Below, piece by piece: positions 35,389 to 43,387 of a DNA stretch of 58,675 nucleotides (position 1 is the stretch's first letter; the number at the start of each line of letters is the position of its first letter). The stretch covers positions 1 to 58,675 of IMG/VR virus record IMGVR_UViG_3300024346_007222. One strand, written 5' to 3'. Under the pieces are notes generated by a model. The model was not told where the DNA came from and searched no databases. It was given only the letters and a program-made list of their open reading frames with translations. Made by a program: the position numbers and the translations under genes. Source of the stretch: a virus.

Positions 35389-36862
35389 ATCTTTTATAGA
35401 CGAACTTATTAAGGAAGTCGAAGATGAATTAGATGAAGCCAATGTGACAGGTAATGTTGATGGCTACGATACTCCTCATGCCTTTTCTGGTAAAAATTCT
35501 GATAAAAAAAGAAAAAAAACTGCAACACAATTCGGTTATACATTAGTAAATAATGATATTAACAATATTGATGAATCTATAAACGAAGATACTAAACGTG
35601 TAAATATATTAGGTATAGATTTTAATATAAGTGAAATGAATGGTAGAATATTCTTTTCTTTTATAGATAAAAAAGCAGCAAGTATTAAAATTAGAGAAAT
35701 AGGAACTAATAAAATAGTAAATCTTATACAAAATAGTTTAGATAAAGCATATGGTAAGGGCGAGTTTTTCTTTAAAGGTGGAGACCATGCTGAATTTCAA
35801 AATGGATATTTATTCCAACGAAGTATTGGTAATATAAAACTTAATAAACTCAAATTTGAATCCATAAACGAAGCATTAAAACATCTTATCCACGTAGAAA
35901 CTCCAACACAAATAGTATCAAAACCAGTGGCAAAACAAATTCTTGCATTAGCTAAGAAAGGTGTTCGTTCATATGAGATTGGACTGAATATGGGATTTGT
36001 AGGTAATCAAAAAGCTGCAGTAGATGCATTTCAAAAAGTTAAGAATAAAATATATTTTGAATTAGATAAAAGAGAAGGTGTTAATGAAGCATTAGACCCT
36101 AAAGCAGAAAAATTCTTAGATGCTATTCAAGTTAATGATAGAAGTATAAAGGATTTAAAGAATATTACTGTCGATGCAACCCCACAAGGTAATTGGTCGG
36201 TTTATTATAAAGGTAAACGTATGTTTACTCTTAATGGTAAGATGTTGGATGATAAAACTATTATGAAATATGGTTTAGAGCATATGGATGAGAGTATTAA
36301 TGAACTAACTAATAACGAAAGGCAAATTAAAAACGGAAATCCGGATAATATATTTTATATATTCTATAAAGGGCAATTTGCAGCAGTTTATTGGGCAATG
36401 AATCCTAGTGATTTGTTTAAGATATATTGGGATGAATTTAAAGTAAGAAGGCCAGCTGGTTCTCAATTCAAATTAAATCCAGAATTTATCATTGTCCCTA
36501 AAAAAGAGTATGATAAGAGTACATCAAATCGTTACGCAAAATTAAAACCATATGTAGATAAGTTTTGGGATAAATTACAAAACGAATCGGTAAACGAAGG
36601 TAAAACACATAAACCAGTAAATCGTTGGTTAGAATTGAAAAATGATGAATCAATGCATGCTAATAAGAAGTTAGCAACTGGTTTGAGAGAATTAAAATAT
36701 CAATTAAAAGAGGTTGAAACTTTTTTCCGTTGGTATAATCAAATTAAGACTATGAATGAATTGAGTTCCGATACATTTTGGAAAAGAACGCACGGACATA
36801 TTTATAAGATAAAGGAACGATTAATCAACATAGCGAAAACAATACAGGAGATAGAAAAATAA
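35369..36862 (+). CDS. Candidate internal head polyprotein with five ES[IV]NE/GVNE sites
   Basis: This is a 497-residue protein. The leader SFIDELIKEVEDELDEANV is amphipathic and acidic, followed by VDGYDTPHAFS and a basic stretch. Putative prohead-protease sites recur: ESINE 69-73, ESINE 164-168, GVNE 237-240, ESINE 308-312, ESVNE 406-410. They divide the protein into modules of about 70-100 residues. Module 169-240 (KPVAKQILALAKKGVRSYEIG) looks like a helix-turn-helix fold. Module 411-497 is helical. T4 gp21 cuts after Glu in (L/I)-x-E contexts, which these resemble. The gene is two genes upstream of the protease. Individual module functions are unknown. Confidence 0.68.
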   Translation: MSEKNIKSFIDELIKEVEDELDEANVTGNVDGYDTPHAFSGKNSDKKRKKTATQFGYTLVNNDINNIDESINEDTKRVNILGIDFNISEMNGRIFFSFIDKKAASIKIREIGTNKIVNLIQNSLDKAYGKGEFFFKGGDHAEFQNGYLFQRSIGNIKLNKLKFESINEALKHLIHVETPTQIVSKPVAKQILALAKKGVRSYEIGLNMGFVGNQKAAVDAFQKVKNKIYFELDKREGVNEALDPKAEKFLDAIQVNDRSIKDLKNITVDATPQGNWSVYYKGKRMFTLNGKMLDDKTIMKYGLEHMDESINELTNNERQIKNGNPDNIFYIFYKGQFAAVYWAMNPSDLFKIYWDEFKVRRPAGSQFKLNPEFIIVPKKEYDKSTSNRYAKLKPYVDKFWDKLQNESVNEGKTHKPVNRWLELKNDESMHANKKLATGLRELKYQLKEVETFFRWYNQIKTMNELSSDTFWKRTHGHIYKIKERLINIAKTIQEIEK

Positions 36863-37578
36863 TGAAAATATCACGTACACGATTAAAAGAAATCATCAAA
36901 GGAGTAATGACTGAAGAAAATGAATATCAGGCATTCTTTCAAAAAGCATTAGATAAAGCTGGAAAATCAATTCCATCTATGTCAGATGAGGAAAAGAAAG
37001 CATTCTTTGATAAAATTGATGCAGCATGGAATGGTAAGGGTGAGAAGAATGAAGAATTAGTGGGTGGCCAAAAGAAATTAGATGTTGATAAAGATGGTGA
37101 TATCGGTAGTGATGATTTAGCAGATTTAAGAGCTGGTAAAAAAGCAAACGAATCAGTAAACGAAGAAGTTAAAGATTGGGATACTATTCATAACGTATTT
37201 GTTAAATTTTTAAAAGCAAACACTAAGGAATTAGAGAAAAGAGTTCTTTCTAAAGACGAAGATGCAACTAAAAAAGCTATCAAATCCATCGTTAGTGGTT
37301 TAACTAATGCACAGAGAAATTTGAAAATGGAATCGGTGAATGAAGGAAAATACGATGCTGATTTAGATAAGATAGAAGCAGCTGTTAAAAAGGCATCTTC
37401 TTTTATGAGTGTTGGTACTGAATTGAAAAAAATAGGTATTAAATATGATTTTACAACATCGATGATGCCAATGTATATGATTAAAGTATCTGGTAATACC
37501 ATTGCTATTGTAAATAAGAAATACGCTACAGATTCGGAAAGAATAGTAGGCGATATTGCAATTGGTTTATTAAACTAA
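36862..37578 (+). CDS. Candidate internal head protein with EF-hand-like loop and two ESVNE sites
   Basis: This is a 238-residue protein. The leader is MKISRTRLKEIIKGVMTEE. Residues 20-65 (EYQAFFQKALDKAGKSIPSM, ending GKGEKNE) form a small helical module. D74-V-D-K-D-G-D-I-G-S-D-D85 fits the 12-residue EF-hand/dockerin calcium loop. ESVNE sites at 97-101 and 157-161 then separate two further modules. The start overlaps the previous stop (TAATG). The ESVNE sites match those of the upstream protein, suggesting shared processing by the prohead protease. Confidence 0.66.
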   Translation: MKISRTRLKEIIKGVMTEENEYQAFFQKALDKAGKSIPSMSDEEKKAFFDKIDAAWNGKGEKNEELVGGQKKLDVDKDGDIGSDDLADLRAGKKANESVNEEVKDWDTIHNVFVKFLKANTKELEKRVLSKDEDATKKAIKSIVSGLTNAQRNLKMESVNEGKYDADLDKIEAAVKKASSFMSVGTELKKIGIKYDFTTSMMPMYMIKVSGNTIAIVNKKYATDSERIVGDIAIGLLN

Positions 37579-37587
37579 ATAATAACA

Positions 37588-37764
37588 ATGACACGAAAAA
37601 GATTGTTAGATATTATTAACGAAGAGATAACCAAAGTAAAATGGGGTATCGTCAAAGAAGAAATCACAACTGAAGATGAAAAACTTATTCGTGATATTAT
37701 TCGTAAAGAAGTATCTGCAATATTTTTTGACCTCTTTAAAAAGAGAAAAACGTGGGGAGCATAA
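37588..37764 (+). CDS. Small helical protein next to the prohead protease
   Basis: ATG at 37588, stop at 37762-37764, 58 residues: MTRKRLLDIINEEITKVKWG, then a second amphipathic helix (LIRDIIRKEVSAIFFDLF) and a basic end. The N-terminus again has an IIxEE leader. The stop overlaps the protease start (TAATG), so the two should be translated together. T4 has small prohead-core proteins (gp67, gp68) just before gp21, so this is a positional candidate for such a core protein. Confidence 0.62.
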   Translation: MTRKRLLDIINEEITKVKWGIVKEEITTEDEKLIRDIIRKEVSAIFFDLFKKRKTWGA

Positions 37765-38363
37765 TGAAAAATTTATTAATAGAAACAACATTATTTGAAG
37801 GAAAATTGAATGAAGATTCAAGTGGTAGAACCTTAGTTAAAGGTATTCTTCAAAGAGCGGTTGCAGAAAACCAAAATGGTCGTATATACCCTAAAGAAAT
37901 CCTAATGCGTGAAGCAAAGAAATACGAAGTTCTTATTAAAGAAAGACGTGCATTAGGGGAATTAGACCATCCAGATTCTGGTATTATCAACTTAAAGAAC
38001 GTTTCTCATAATGTCAAAGAAATTCATTGGGAAGGCGATGACCTTTGTGGGACAGTAGAAATTTTACCAACTCCATCAGGTAACATCTTAAAAGAATTAT
38101 TAAGAGCAGGAATCCTTTTAGGTATTTCATCTCGTGGTATGGGTTCGGTAGTTAATATTGGCGAAGGTAAAGTTAAAGTGGGTGATGATTTTGAACTGAT
38201 TGGTTGGGATTTTGTTTCTAACCCATCTACACATGGTGCATTTATGACACCGGTTACGATGAACGAATCAGTAAATAGACAATTAAAAGAACAAGCTATA
38301 GTTTGTGGTGAGTATTGTAAGGCACAAGACCTTATGAGAGAAATCATTACTGAATTAGCATAA
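37764..38363 (+). CDS. Prohead core protease (gp21-like)
   Basis: This is a 199-residue protein. The catalytic histidine is H69 in GELDHPDS, and the serine is in GISSRGMGS (S122/S123), as in T4 gp21-type herpes-assemblin-like proteases. GRIYPKEILMRE and FVSNPSTHGAF are further family blocks. An in-frame GTG at 37752 would add four residues, but the ATG at 37764 overlaps the preceding stop (TAATG) and gives MKNLLIETTLFEG, a self-leader with likely cleavage sites. The enzyme matures scaffold, capsid and internal proteins after cutting after Glu. Confidence 0.95.
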   Translation: MKNLLIETTLFEGKLNEDSSGRTLVKGILQRAVAENQNGRIYPKEILMREAKKYEVLIKERRALGELDHPDSGIINLKNVSHNVKEIHWEGDDLCGTVEILPTPSGNILKELLRAGILLGISSRGMGSVVNIGEGKVKVGDDFELIGWDFVSNPSTHGAFMTPVTMNESVNRQLKEQAIVCGEYCKAQDLMREIITELA

Positions 38364-38379
38364 ACATAAAGGATAAAAT

Positions 38380-38820
38380 ATGGCATTTTCAATACAAGAT
38401 TATCTAAGAGATAACAAAATAGAAATGGGTAGTATTAAGAAAGAAGTTGGTGATACACCTTTTAAGGGTGGTCATAACGATATTCGTAAGACTAACTATG
38501 AGGTTAAGATTAAAGCAGATGGTAAGTTAGACCTTTATACACATAAAACTGTATTAACTGAAAGTAAAAGGGTAATTAAAGAAGCAGAAAAAATTAAATT
38601 AGGTGAATTGAGTTCTACTAAACAAAAACAAGTTGAAGAACTTCAAAAGCTTTTTGGTGGTAAAATTATTACAATTTGGGATAGTGTACATGGTAATATC
38701 GTTGATATAAAAGTGACAGAAAAAAATGGAAGACTTATTGCATCAGATTTAAAAGATTTAATTGCATTAAAAATACGTTGGATAGAATTTGAAAACCAAA
38801 CGGTCTCAATAGGATTTTAA
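38380..38820 (+). CDS. Hypothetical head-region protein
   Basis: This is a 146-residue protein. The N-terminal half is charged (KTNYEVKIKADGKLDLYTHKTVLTESKRVIKEAEK). The second half is a compact alpha/beta module (KIITIWDSVHGNIVDIKVTEKNGRLIASDL). AAAGGAT upstream gives a modest ribosome site. No family is recognised. The TESKRVIKEAE segment could hold protease sites. It lies between protease and ParB-like genes. Confidence 0.68.
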   Translation: MAFSIQDYLRDNKIEMGSIKKEVGDTPFKGGHNDIRKTNYEVKIKADGKLDLYTHKTVLTESKRVIKEAEKIKLGELSSTKQKQVEELQKLFGGKIITIWDSVHGNIVDIKVTEKNGRLIASDLKDLIALKIRWIEFENQTVSIGF

Positions 38821-38839
38821 AATATAGGAACATCAACTA

Positions 38840-40606
38840 ATGATTAAATTAAATAATTTACTTATTGAAGCAGAAACTTTTACCGCTGTAAATAAAAAGA
38901 CAGGTAAAACATCAATATTTAGGTCAAAAGCCAGTAAAGCTGATGCAATTAAAGCTGGAACACATACTAATCCAGAAGACAAAAAATCAGATAAACCTGA
39001 TACAAAAACTCCAACAGTAAATATTTTTGACAAACCAGCAAAAAATACATCTGCTAAATCAGATAAAAGTGGTGATAAATCATCAACAGAATTTGATACC
39101 CCAAAAATACAATCTACTAAGATTAAAGATATAATGCCTAAGGCAGATAAAAAAACTTTTAATGCACCATCCGATATAAATAAAATATCAGATAGTGATA
39201 AGAGAGAAATTTCTATGAAAATTGATGAGTTAGATAAAATAACTAGTGATGCAAAGGCTAAAGGTGAAGAAGCTCCTAACTATAATTTATGTAAAATAAC
39301 TGTAGCTGGAACAAACTTATATTGTGCTGGTAACGCTGGTATTCCTCGTGAAGAAATGCCACAATTTAAAGGAAAACCAACTCCCGGTTCACCTGCCGAC
39401 AAATTACCTAAAGATGCAAAGGGTGAAGTGGACACTGAACCAATGTTTCAGCAAATGTTAAAGGACGGTAAAATAAAAACAGTAGAAACCGAAATACCAT
39501 CAGATAGATTAAAAGCTACACAATCAGAATTAGTGGGTTCAAAAGTAGCAGGCATGGCCAAAGCTTTAGAAAAAGACCCAAATCATCCTGGTATTACGGC
39601 ACCAATTTATGTAAGTAGAGATGGATATGTAATTGATGGTCATCATAGATGGGCAGCAGTAACATCAGCAGCAATTGCATCAGGTAAACCTGCAAATATG
39701 AAAGTAATTGTAATTGATATGGATATCAAAGATGCAATTCCTATGTGTAATAAATTTGCTGAAGACCAAGGAGTTGCTGCTAAAAAGGCAGATGCTAATC
39801 AAGAAGGGCCTAAAGCGGATAAACCAACATCAGAACCTAAAAAGAAAAGACCAGGTAACCCATCAGTAAATAAAGATGCTAAGAAATTAGCTGAGAAATC
39901 AGGAATTACTCCACAAAAGTTGGGTAATGAAAAATATAAAGAAGCAATGTTTCAAGCAGCAGTTTCTGCATTAACCGATTCAAACTTCCATAGTGAAGCA
40001 AGAGAATTAGTTGCAGCAATTGAAGGAAAACCTGAGTTTGCAAAGAAACCTGAATATCCATCAATTAAAGACCCTAAGTATAAAGAGAAAATGGATGATA
40101 TTCGTAAGAATTCTGCAGATGGTTCGGTTTATATGAACGGAACTGGTGAGATTGATGATTATGGTACGGATGTATCACAAGCATCAGGGTGGGACGGAGT
40201 CGATGCAGCAGATGGTATAGCATTTACATTGAGAATGAATGGTTTCCATAAAGAAGCGGATTTAATTCAGTCAGTATTTGATAATAAACCATATATGAAG
40301 AATGAAGGTAGAATTTCTTTAACTAAAATGGTAAAGGAAGGTAAATTCAAAGAAGACGATTTAGTTTATAATAAAAGAACAAAGACAGTTGGTATTGTAA
40401 GAATGGGTGATGATAAATATGGCGAGGTTAAAACCGATGCAGATGGTAATGTTAATGTTGATGAATTGGAAAAATATAATCCAATAAAGAACAAACACCA
40501 ACAAAATGCAAAAGTTGCACCATCTACTGAAAAGGAAGTGAATAGTAGAGGATTATTTAATCCATTTAAATCAGAATCTATAAAATTAGCAAAATTAGTA
40601 AAATAG
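38840..40606 (+). CDS. Candidate internal head protein with ParB/sulfiredoxin-like domain
   Basis: This is a 588-residue protein. The leader MIKLNNLLIEAET resembles a capsid-targeting sequence with a likely cut after Glu10. FTAVNKKTGKTSIFRSKASK and AIKAGTH follow. Residues ~222-295 match the ParB/Srx fold: SDRLKATQSELVGSKVAGMA, then GITAPIYVSRDGYVIDGHHR (H268-H269-R270) and WAAV. Such domains bind nucleotides or act as nucleases. The rest is Lys/Asp-rich and disordered, plus helical modules (~350-400 and 440-500). Its place between protease and scaffold fits an internal protein, perhaps binding packaged or injected DNA. Confidence 0.72.
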   Translation: MIKLNNLLIEAETFTAVNKKTGKTSIFRSKASKADAIKAGTHTNPEDKKSDKPDTKTPTVNIFDKPAKNTSAKSDKSGDKSSTEFDTPKIQSTKIKDIMPKADKKTFNAPSDINKISDSDKREISMKIDELDKITSDAKAKGEEAPNYNLCKITVAGTNLYCAGNAGIPREEMPQFKGKPTPGSPADKLPKDAKGEVDTEPMFQQMLKDGKIKTVETEIPSDRLKATQSELVGSKVAGMAKALEKDPNHPGITAPIYVSRDGYVIDGHHRWAAVTSAAIASGKPANMKVIVIDMDIKDAIPMCNKFAEDQGVAAKKADANQEGPKADKPTSEPKKKRPGNPSVNKDAKKLAEKSGITPQKLGNEKYKEAMFQAAVSALTDSNFHSEARELVAAIEGKPEFAKKPEYPSIKDPKYKEKMDDIRKNSADGSVYMNGTGEIDDYGTDVSQASGWDGVDAADGIAFTLRMNGFHKEADLIQSVFDNKPYMKNEGRISLTKMVKEGKFKEDDLVYNKRTKTVGIVRMGDDKYGEVKTDADGNVNVDELEKYNPIKNKHQQNAKVAPSTEKEVNSRGLFNPFKSESIKLAKLVK

Positions 40607-40616
40607 GAGATATTAA

Positions 40617-41684
40617 ATGATACGTTTATCAAAGATAGTTAAAGAAGGTGAAGAACCAAAAAGATTTTCTAACGAAGTAAAAAAACATTTCTTAGAAATC
40701 GTTTCTACATACAACAAGTATCAAGAAATGATGGATAGAAAATCAGATATTACTGAGATAGCAGAAACTTTGGGTGGTATTACTGATGCAGCTAGAGAAT
40801 TGGCGGTAAACGAAGCAGATGATTGGTTTGATGCACATACTGTTAAACGTAATATGAATGAATTAACTAAATTAGGTAAATCATTTGACCAAGTTGCAGT
40901 AGAAGCAAAGAATTTAGACCAAAGATTACATGGATTATACGAAGATATGGGTCATATCCTATCTCGTTACTATAAAATAGGTGAAATTTCTGAAGAACAA
41001 ATGAAAGAACGTTTGGGATTGAGAGAAGCGTTAGGTAATGATAAAGCAATGTTAGCATTAGTAGATATGTTATCTAACTCAATGGAACATTACGCTAGTG
41101 CAAATGAATTTGTAAACGTTACCTCTAAGATACCCGGTTTTGCTAATAACAAAGCGGAATTAAGAGATGTATTTACAAAATACTACAAAGTAGGGGCAAG
41201 AGAAAGAAACGATTGGAATACTAAAGATTGGTTGAAGTGGTTAAAACAATGGCCATTGGAAGAATCTAAAACTAATTGTGTTGAATGTGATAAAGTAAAC
41301 GAAAAAAACCCCGGCCTATGGGCTAATATTAACGCAAAAAAAGCTAGAGGTGAGAAATCATCACCTAAAAATTCTCAAGCATATAAAGATGCAGTTGCAG
41401 CAGGTAAGCAAATAAATAAAGAAGCAGCATATGGATATAAAGATTCAACTGCATCATATATTGATAAACATAAAGAAGAATTCAAAGCAGCAGAAAAAAT
41501 GAATAAAGGAAATGAGCAATCATTCTATGATTCACTTTCTACATTAGAAGAAAAATTAGGACATCCTAAGTATATGATATTCTTATCAAATGCTTTGAGA
41601 GGATATAAAGTAGATATGTATAAAGACCCAAAGATTAAAAATCAACAAGAAGCTGAAGAAGCATTGTTCCTTTTAAGCAAATAA
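40617..41684 (+). CDS. Candidate internal head protein with GLWANINAKKARGEK motif
   Basis: This is a 355-residue protein. The leader MIRLSKIVKEGEE matches the last residues of the preceding protein (SIKLAKLVK) and looks like a targeting sequence. LAVNEADDW is another possible protease site. The middle is helical. Residues ~245-280 contain KNPGLWANINAKKARGEK, a basic motif that recurs in phage internal proteins as I recall them. The C-terminal ~75 residues are helical. A clear ribosome site TAGGAGA lies seven bases before the start. Function unknown. Confidence 0.68.
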   Translation: MIRLSKIVKEGEEPKRFSNEVKKHFLEIVSTYNKYQEMMDRKSDITEIAETLGGITDAARELAVNEADDWFDAHTVKRNMNELTKLGKSFDQVAVEAKNLDQRLHGLYEDMGHILSRYYKIGEISEEQMKERLGLREALGNDKAMLALVDMLSNSMEHYASANEFVNVTSKIPGFANNKAELRDVFTKYYKVGARERNDWNTKDWLKWLKQWPLEESKTNCVECDKVNEKNPGLWANINAKKARGEKSSPKNSQAYKDAVAAGKQINKEAAYGYKDSTASYIDKHKEEFKAAEKMNKGNEQSFYDSLSTLEEKLGHPKYMIFLSNALRGYKVDMYKDPKIKNQQEAEEALFLLSK

Positions 41685-41697
41685 TCTATAAAAGACA

Positions 41698-41705
41698 TAT
41701 TTATT
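41698..41705 (+). promoter_or_regulatory. TATTTATT promoter-like element
   Basis: One-base variant of the recurrent octamer, 36 bases upstream of the bS21-like gene, in a CATATTTATTACC context resembling those at 24904 and 32659. Confidence 0.42.
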
Positions 41706-41741
41706 ACCAAATAAGTTACAAACACAATTTAAATACAATTA

Positions 41742-42044
41742 ATGAGCGGATTATCAAGAGTTACAGTCGAAGTTCGTAATGGAGACATTGCAAAGGCTTT
41801 AAAGAAATTCAAAAAAAAGGTTATGGAATCTGGACACCTCTTAGAACTAAGAGAAAGAAAGGAATACGTTAAACCTACTACAAAAAGACGATTACAAAAA
41901 CAAAAGGCAATCAGAGAAGAGCAAAAAAGAGTTGCTCTCAGTAAGATTGCAGATGGTGATAGAACGATTAGGTTTTTTACTAAAAAGAAAAAGAAAGTTA
42001 GTAAAAAAACACCTCAATCAGATAAAGACACCGCAAGAGATTAA
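41742..42044 (+). CDS. rpsU: Ribosomal protein bS21 homologue
   Basis: This is a 100-residue basic protein. VTVEVRNGDIAKALKKFKKK and then LRERKEYVKPTTKRRLQKQK correspond to the bS21 core (VRENEPFDVALRRFKRS... RRREFYEKPTTERKRAK). The C-terminal 40 residues form a Lys-rich extension not found in E. coli S21. bS21 sits on the 30S platform near the 3' end of 16S rRNA and affects mRNA selection. Phage copies have been reported. Here it lies between internal head proteins and the scaffold, so it should be made late and could replace the host copy. It lacks a strong Shine-Dalgarno site. Confidence 0.92.
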   Translation: MSGLSRVTVEVRNGDIAKALKKFKKKVMESGHLLELRERKEYVKPTTKRRLQKQKAIREEQKRVALSKIADGDRTIRFFTKKKKKVSKKTPQSDKDTARD

Positions 42045-42242
42045 AAATATTTTACATAAATTTTGCGGTTTCGTAAACATTTATATATTTATTTCTATAA
42101 TAACCTACTTAATGTAGGTTTAATTTTATCCCGTTGGTTAATGAATACCCACCCTTATGTGAGGTCACCGAACAACTAACTTAATCAATTCGATTGAAAA
42201 TCACTCAATATTTTCAGAAAAAAAAGTAAAGGAAGAAAACAA
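42045..42242 (+). promoter_or_regulatory. 198-base leader of the scaffold-capsid unit with AT box and hairpins
   Basis: No ORF is seen. It contains TATTTATT at 42086-42093. A 7-bp hairpin AACCTAC-TTAAT-GTAGGTT (42102-42120) follows, then a weak T-rich run. The patch 42129-42171 is richer in GC than the rest. GTTGGTT (42133-42139) could pair with AACTAAC (42174-42180) around it with one G-U pair. AAAGGAAG before the scaffold start is the ribosome site. The hairpin may be a weak terminator after bS21 or part of a regulatory leader. Confidence 0.45.
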
Positions 42243-43355
42243 ATGGCAAATTCAAAATTGTTGAAAGATGCAATTGCTGATGCTAAAGCCGTACGTGAAA
42301 CTGCAATCGCTAATGCTAAAATCGCATTAGAGGAAGCTTTTACTCCAAGATTACAATCTATCTTATCTAAGAAACTTACCGCTGAAATGGAAGAAGAAGA
42401 AGAGACAGCAGATGTAACTGAAGAGTATGGTGCAGATGACACATCGGATGCAGACAGCACAAAATTTGACGATGTTGAGAACAAAGACCCACAGGGTATC
42501 TCAACTGACGCACACACAGAATTAGGTGATACTGACAAAGAAACAGCAGAACCAGGTAAAGAAGACGAAAACATGCCATTAGCAGAAGGCGATGACGATG
42601 CTAATGAAGATGGTGTTAACGACGACCCAACTGGAGCAATTTCTGAAGAAGAAAAAGCAGAACCTATGGATGAAGATGATTTCGATTTAGAAGAAATTAT
42701 CAGAGAACTAGAACAAGAGTTAGATGGTAAAAACGACCCAATGACAGAAGAAGGTGAAGAAAAAGGCGAAGCAAAATTCGAATCTGAAAAACCTGAGTAT
42801 GTTGAAGAGGAAGAAAAACCAGAAGCTGTTGCAGAAGGTGACGAAAAAGCAGAACCAGTATCCGAAGAAGACGAAGAAATCGACTTAGACGAAATCTTAC
42901 GTGAAATGGGTTATGGTGATGACGAAAAAATGGAAGGTGAAGAAGAGGAAATGAAAGAAGGTGCTGATGAAGAAAAAGCTGAATTACAAGCTGATTTAGA
43001 AGAAGCATACAAAGTTATCAAATCTTTGAAATCTACAATCAACGAAGTAAACTTGTTAAATGCAAAATTATTGTATACTAACAAATTATTCCGTTCTTAT
43101 GATTTAACTAATGAGCAAAAACATAAAGTTGTTGAAACTTTAGATAGAACTCAAAACGTTAGAGAAGTAAAATTAGTTTTCTCTACATTAGCTGAATCAA
43201 TGAAAATTGGTGGAACTGCTAAGAAAGTAAAACAACAAACTAAAATGAATGAATCATTCGCATCGAAAAAAGTTGCTTCAACTGCTCCAAAAACAATTAT
43301 AGCAGAAAGCAATTCTATGGCAGAACGTTTCAAGAAATTAGCAAATATTAAATAA
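42243..43355 (+). CDS. Prohead core scaffold protein (gp22-like)
   Basis: This is a 370-residue very acidic protein. The middle (residues ~50-240) is a Glu/Asp-rich low-complexity region (EEEEETADVTEE, EEDEEIDLDEILREM). The C-terminal block INEVNLLNAKLLYTNKLFRS, then NVREVKLVFSTLAES, is the conserved end of T4-like scaffold proteins. Likely protease sites include LAE-S, IAE-S and MAE-R near the C-terminus. It fills the prohead and is degraded by the protease before DNA packaging. It directly precedes the capsid gene, as in T4. Confidence 0.92.
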   Translation: MANSKLLKDAIADAKAVRETAIANAKIALEEAFTPRLQSILSKKLTAEMEEEEETADVTEEYGADDTSDADSTKFDDVENKDPQGISTDAHTELGDTDKETAEPGKEDENMPLAEGDDDANEDGVNDDPTGAISEEEKAEPMDEDDFDLEEIIRELEQELDGKNDPMTEEGEEKGEAKFESEKPEYVEEEEKPEAVAEGDEKAEPVSEEDEEIDLDEILREMGYGDDEKMEGEEEEMKEGADEEKAELQADLEEAYKVIKSLKSTINEVNLLNAKLLYTNKLFRSYDLTNEQKHKVVETLDRTQNVREVKLVFSTLAESMKIGGTAKKVKQQTKMNESFASKKVASTAPKTIIAESNSMAERFKKLANIK

Positions 43356-43370
43356 ACAAAAAACAACCCC

Positions 43371-43377
43371 AAAGGAG
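43371..43377 (+). promoter_or_regulatory. Strong Shine-Dalgarno site of the major capsid gene
   Basis: AAAGGAG ends ten bases before the ATG at 43388. Most genes in the window have no recognisable Shine-Dalgarno sequence; the other clear ones precede 40617 (TAGGAGA) and 48508 (AAGGAG). A strong site at the most heavily expressed gene is therefore notable. Confidence 0.75.
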
Positions 43378-43387
43378 AAAAAATAAA

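Noticed and set aside
37752-37763. GTG start adding MGSI to the prohead protease
   Set aside because: The ATG at 37764 overlaps the preceding stop (TAATG), the pattern used throughout the window, and gives a leader like those of neighbouring head proteins.
42045-42242. tRNA in the leader before the scaffold gene
   Set aside because: No cloverleaf with acceptor, anticodon and T-arm features could be drawn; likewise none was found in other gaps.
42700-43008. Minus-strand Leu/His-rich frame opposite the scaffold gene
   Set aside because: It is the antisense of the Glu/Asp-rich scaffold codons; no start or ribosome site.
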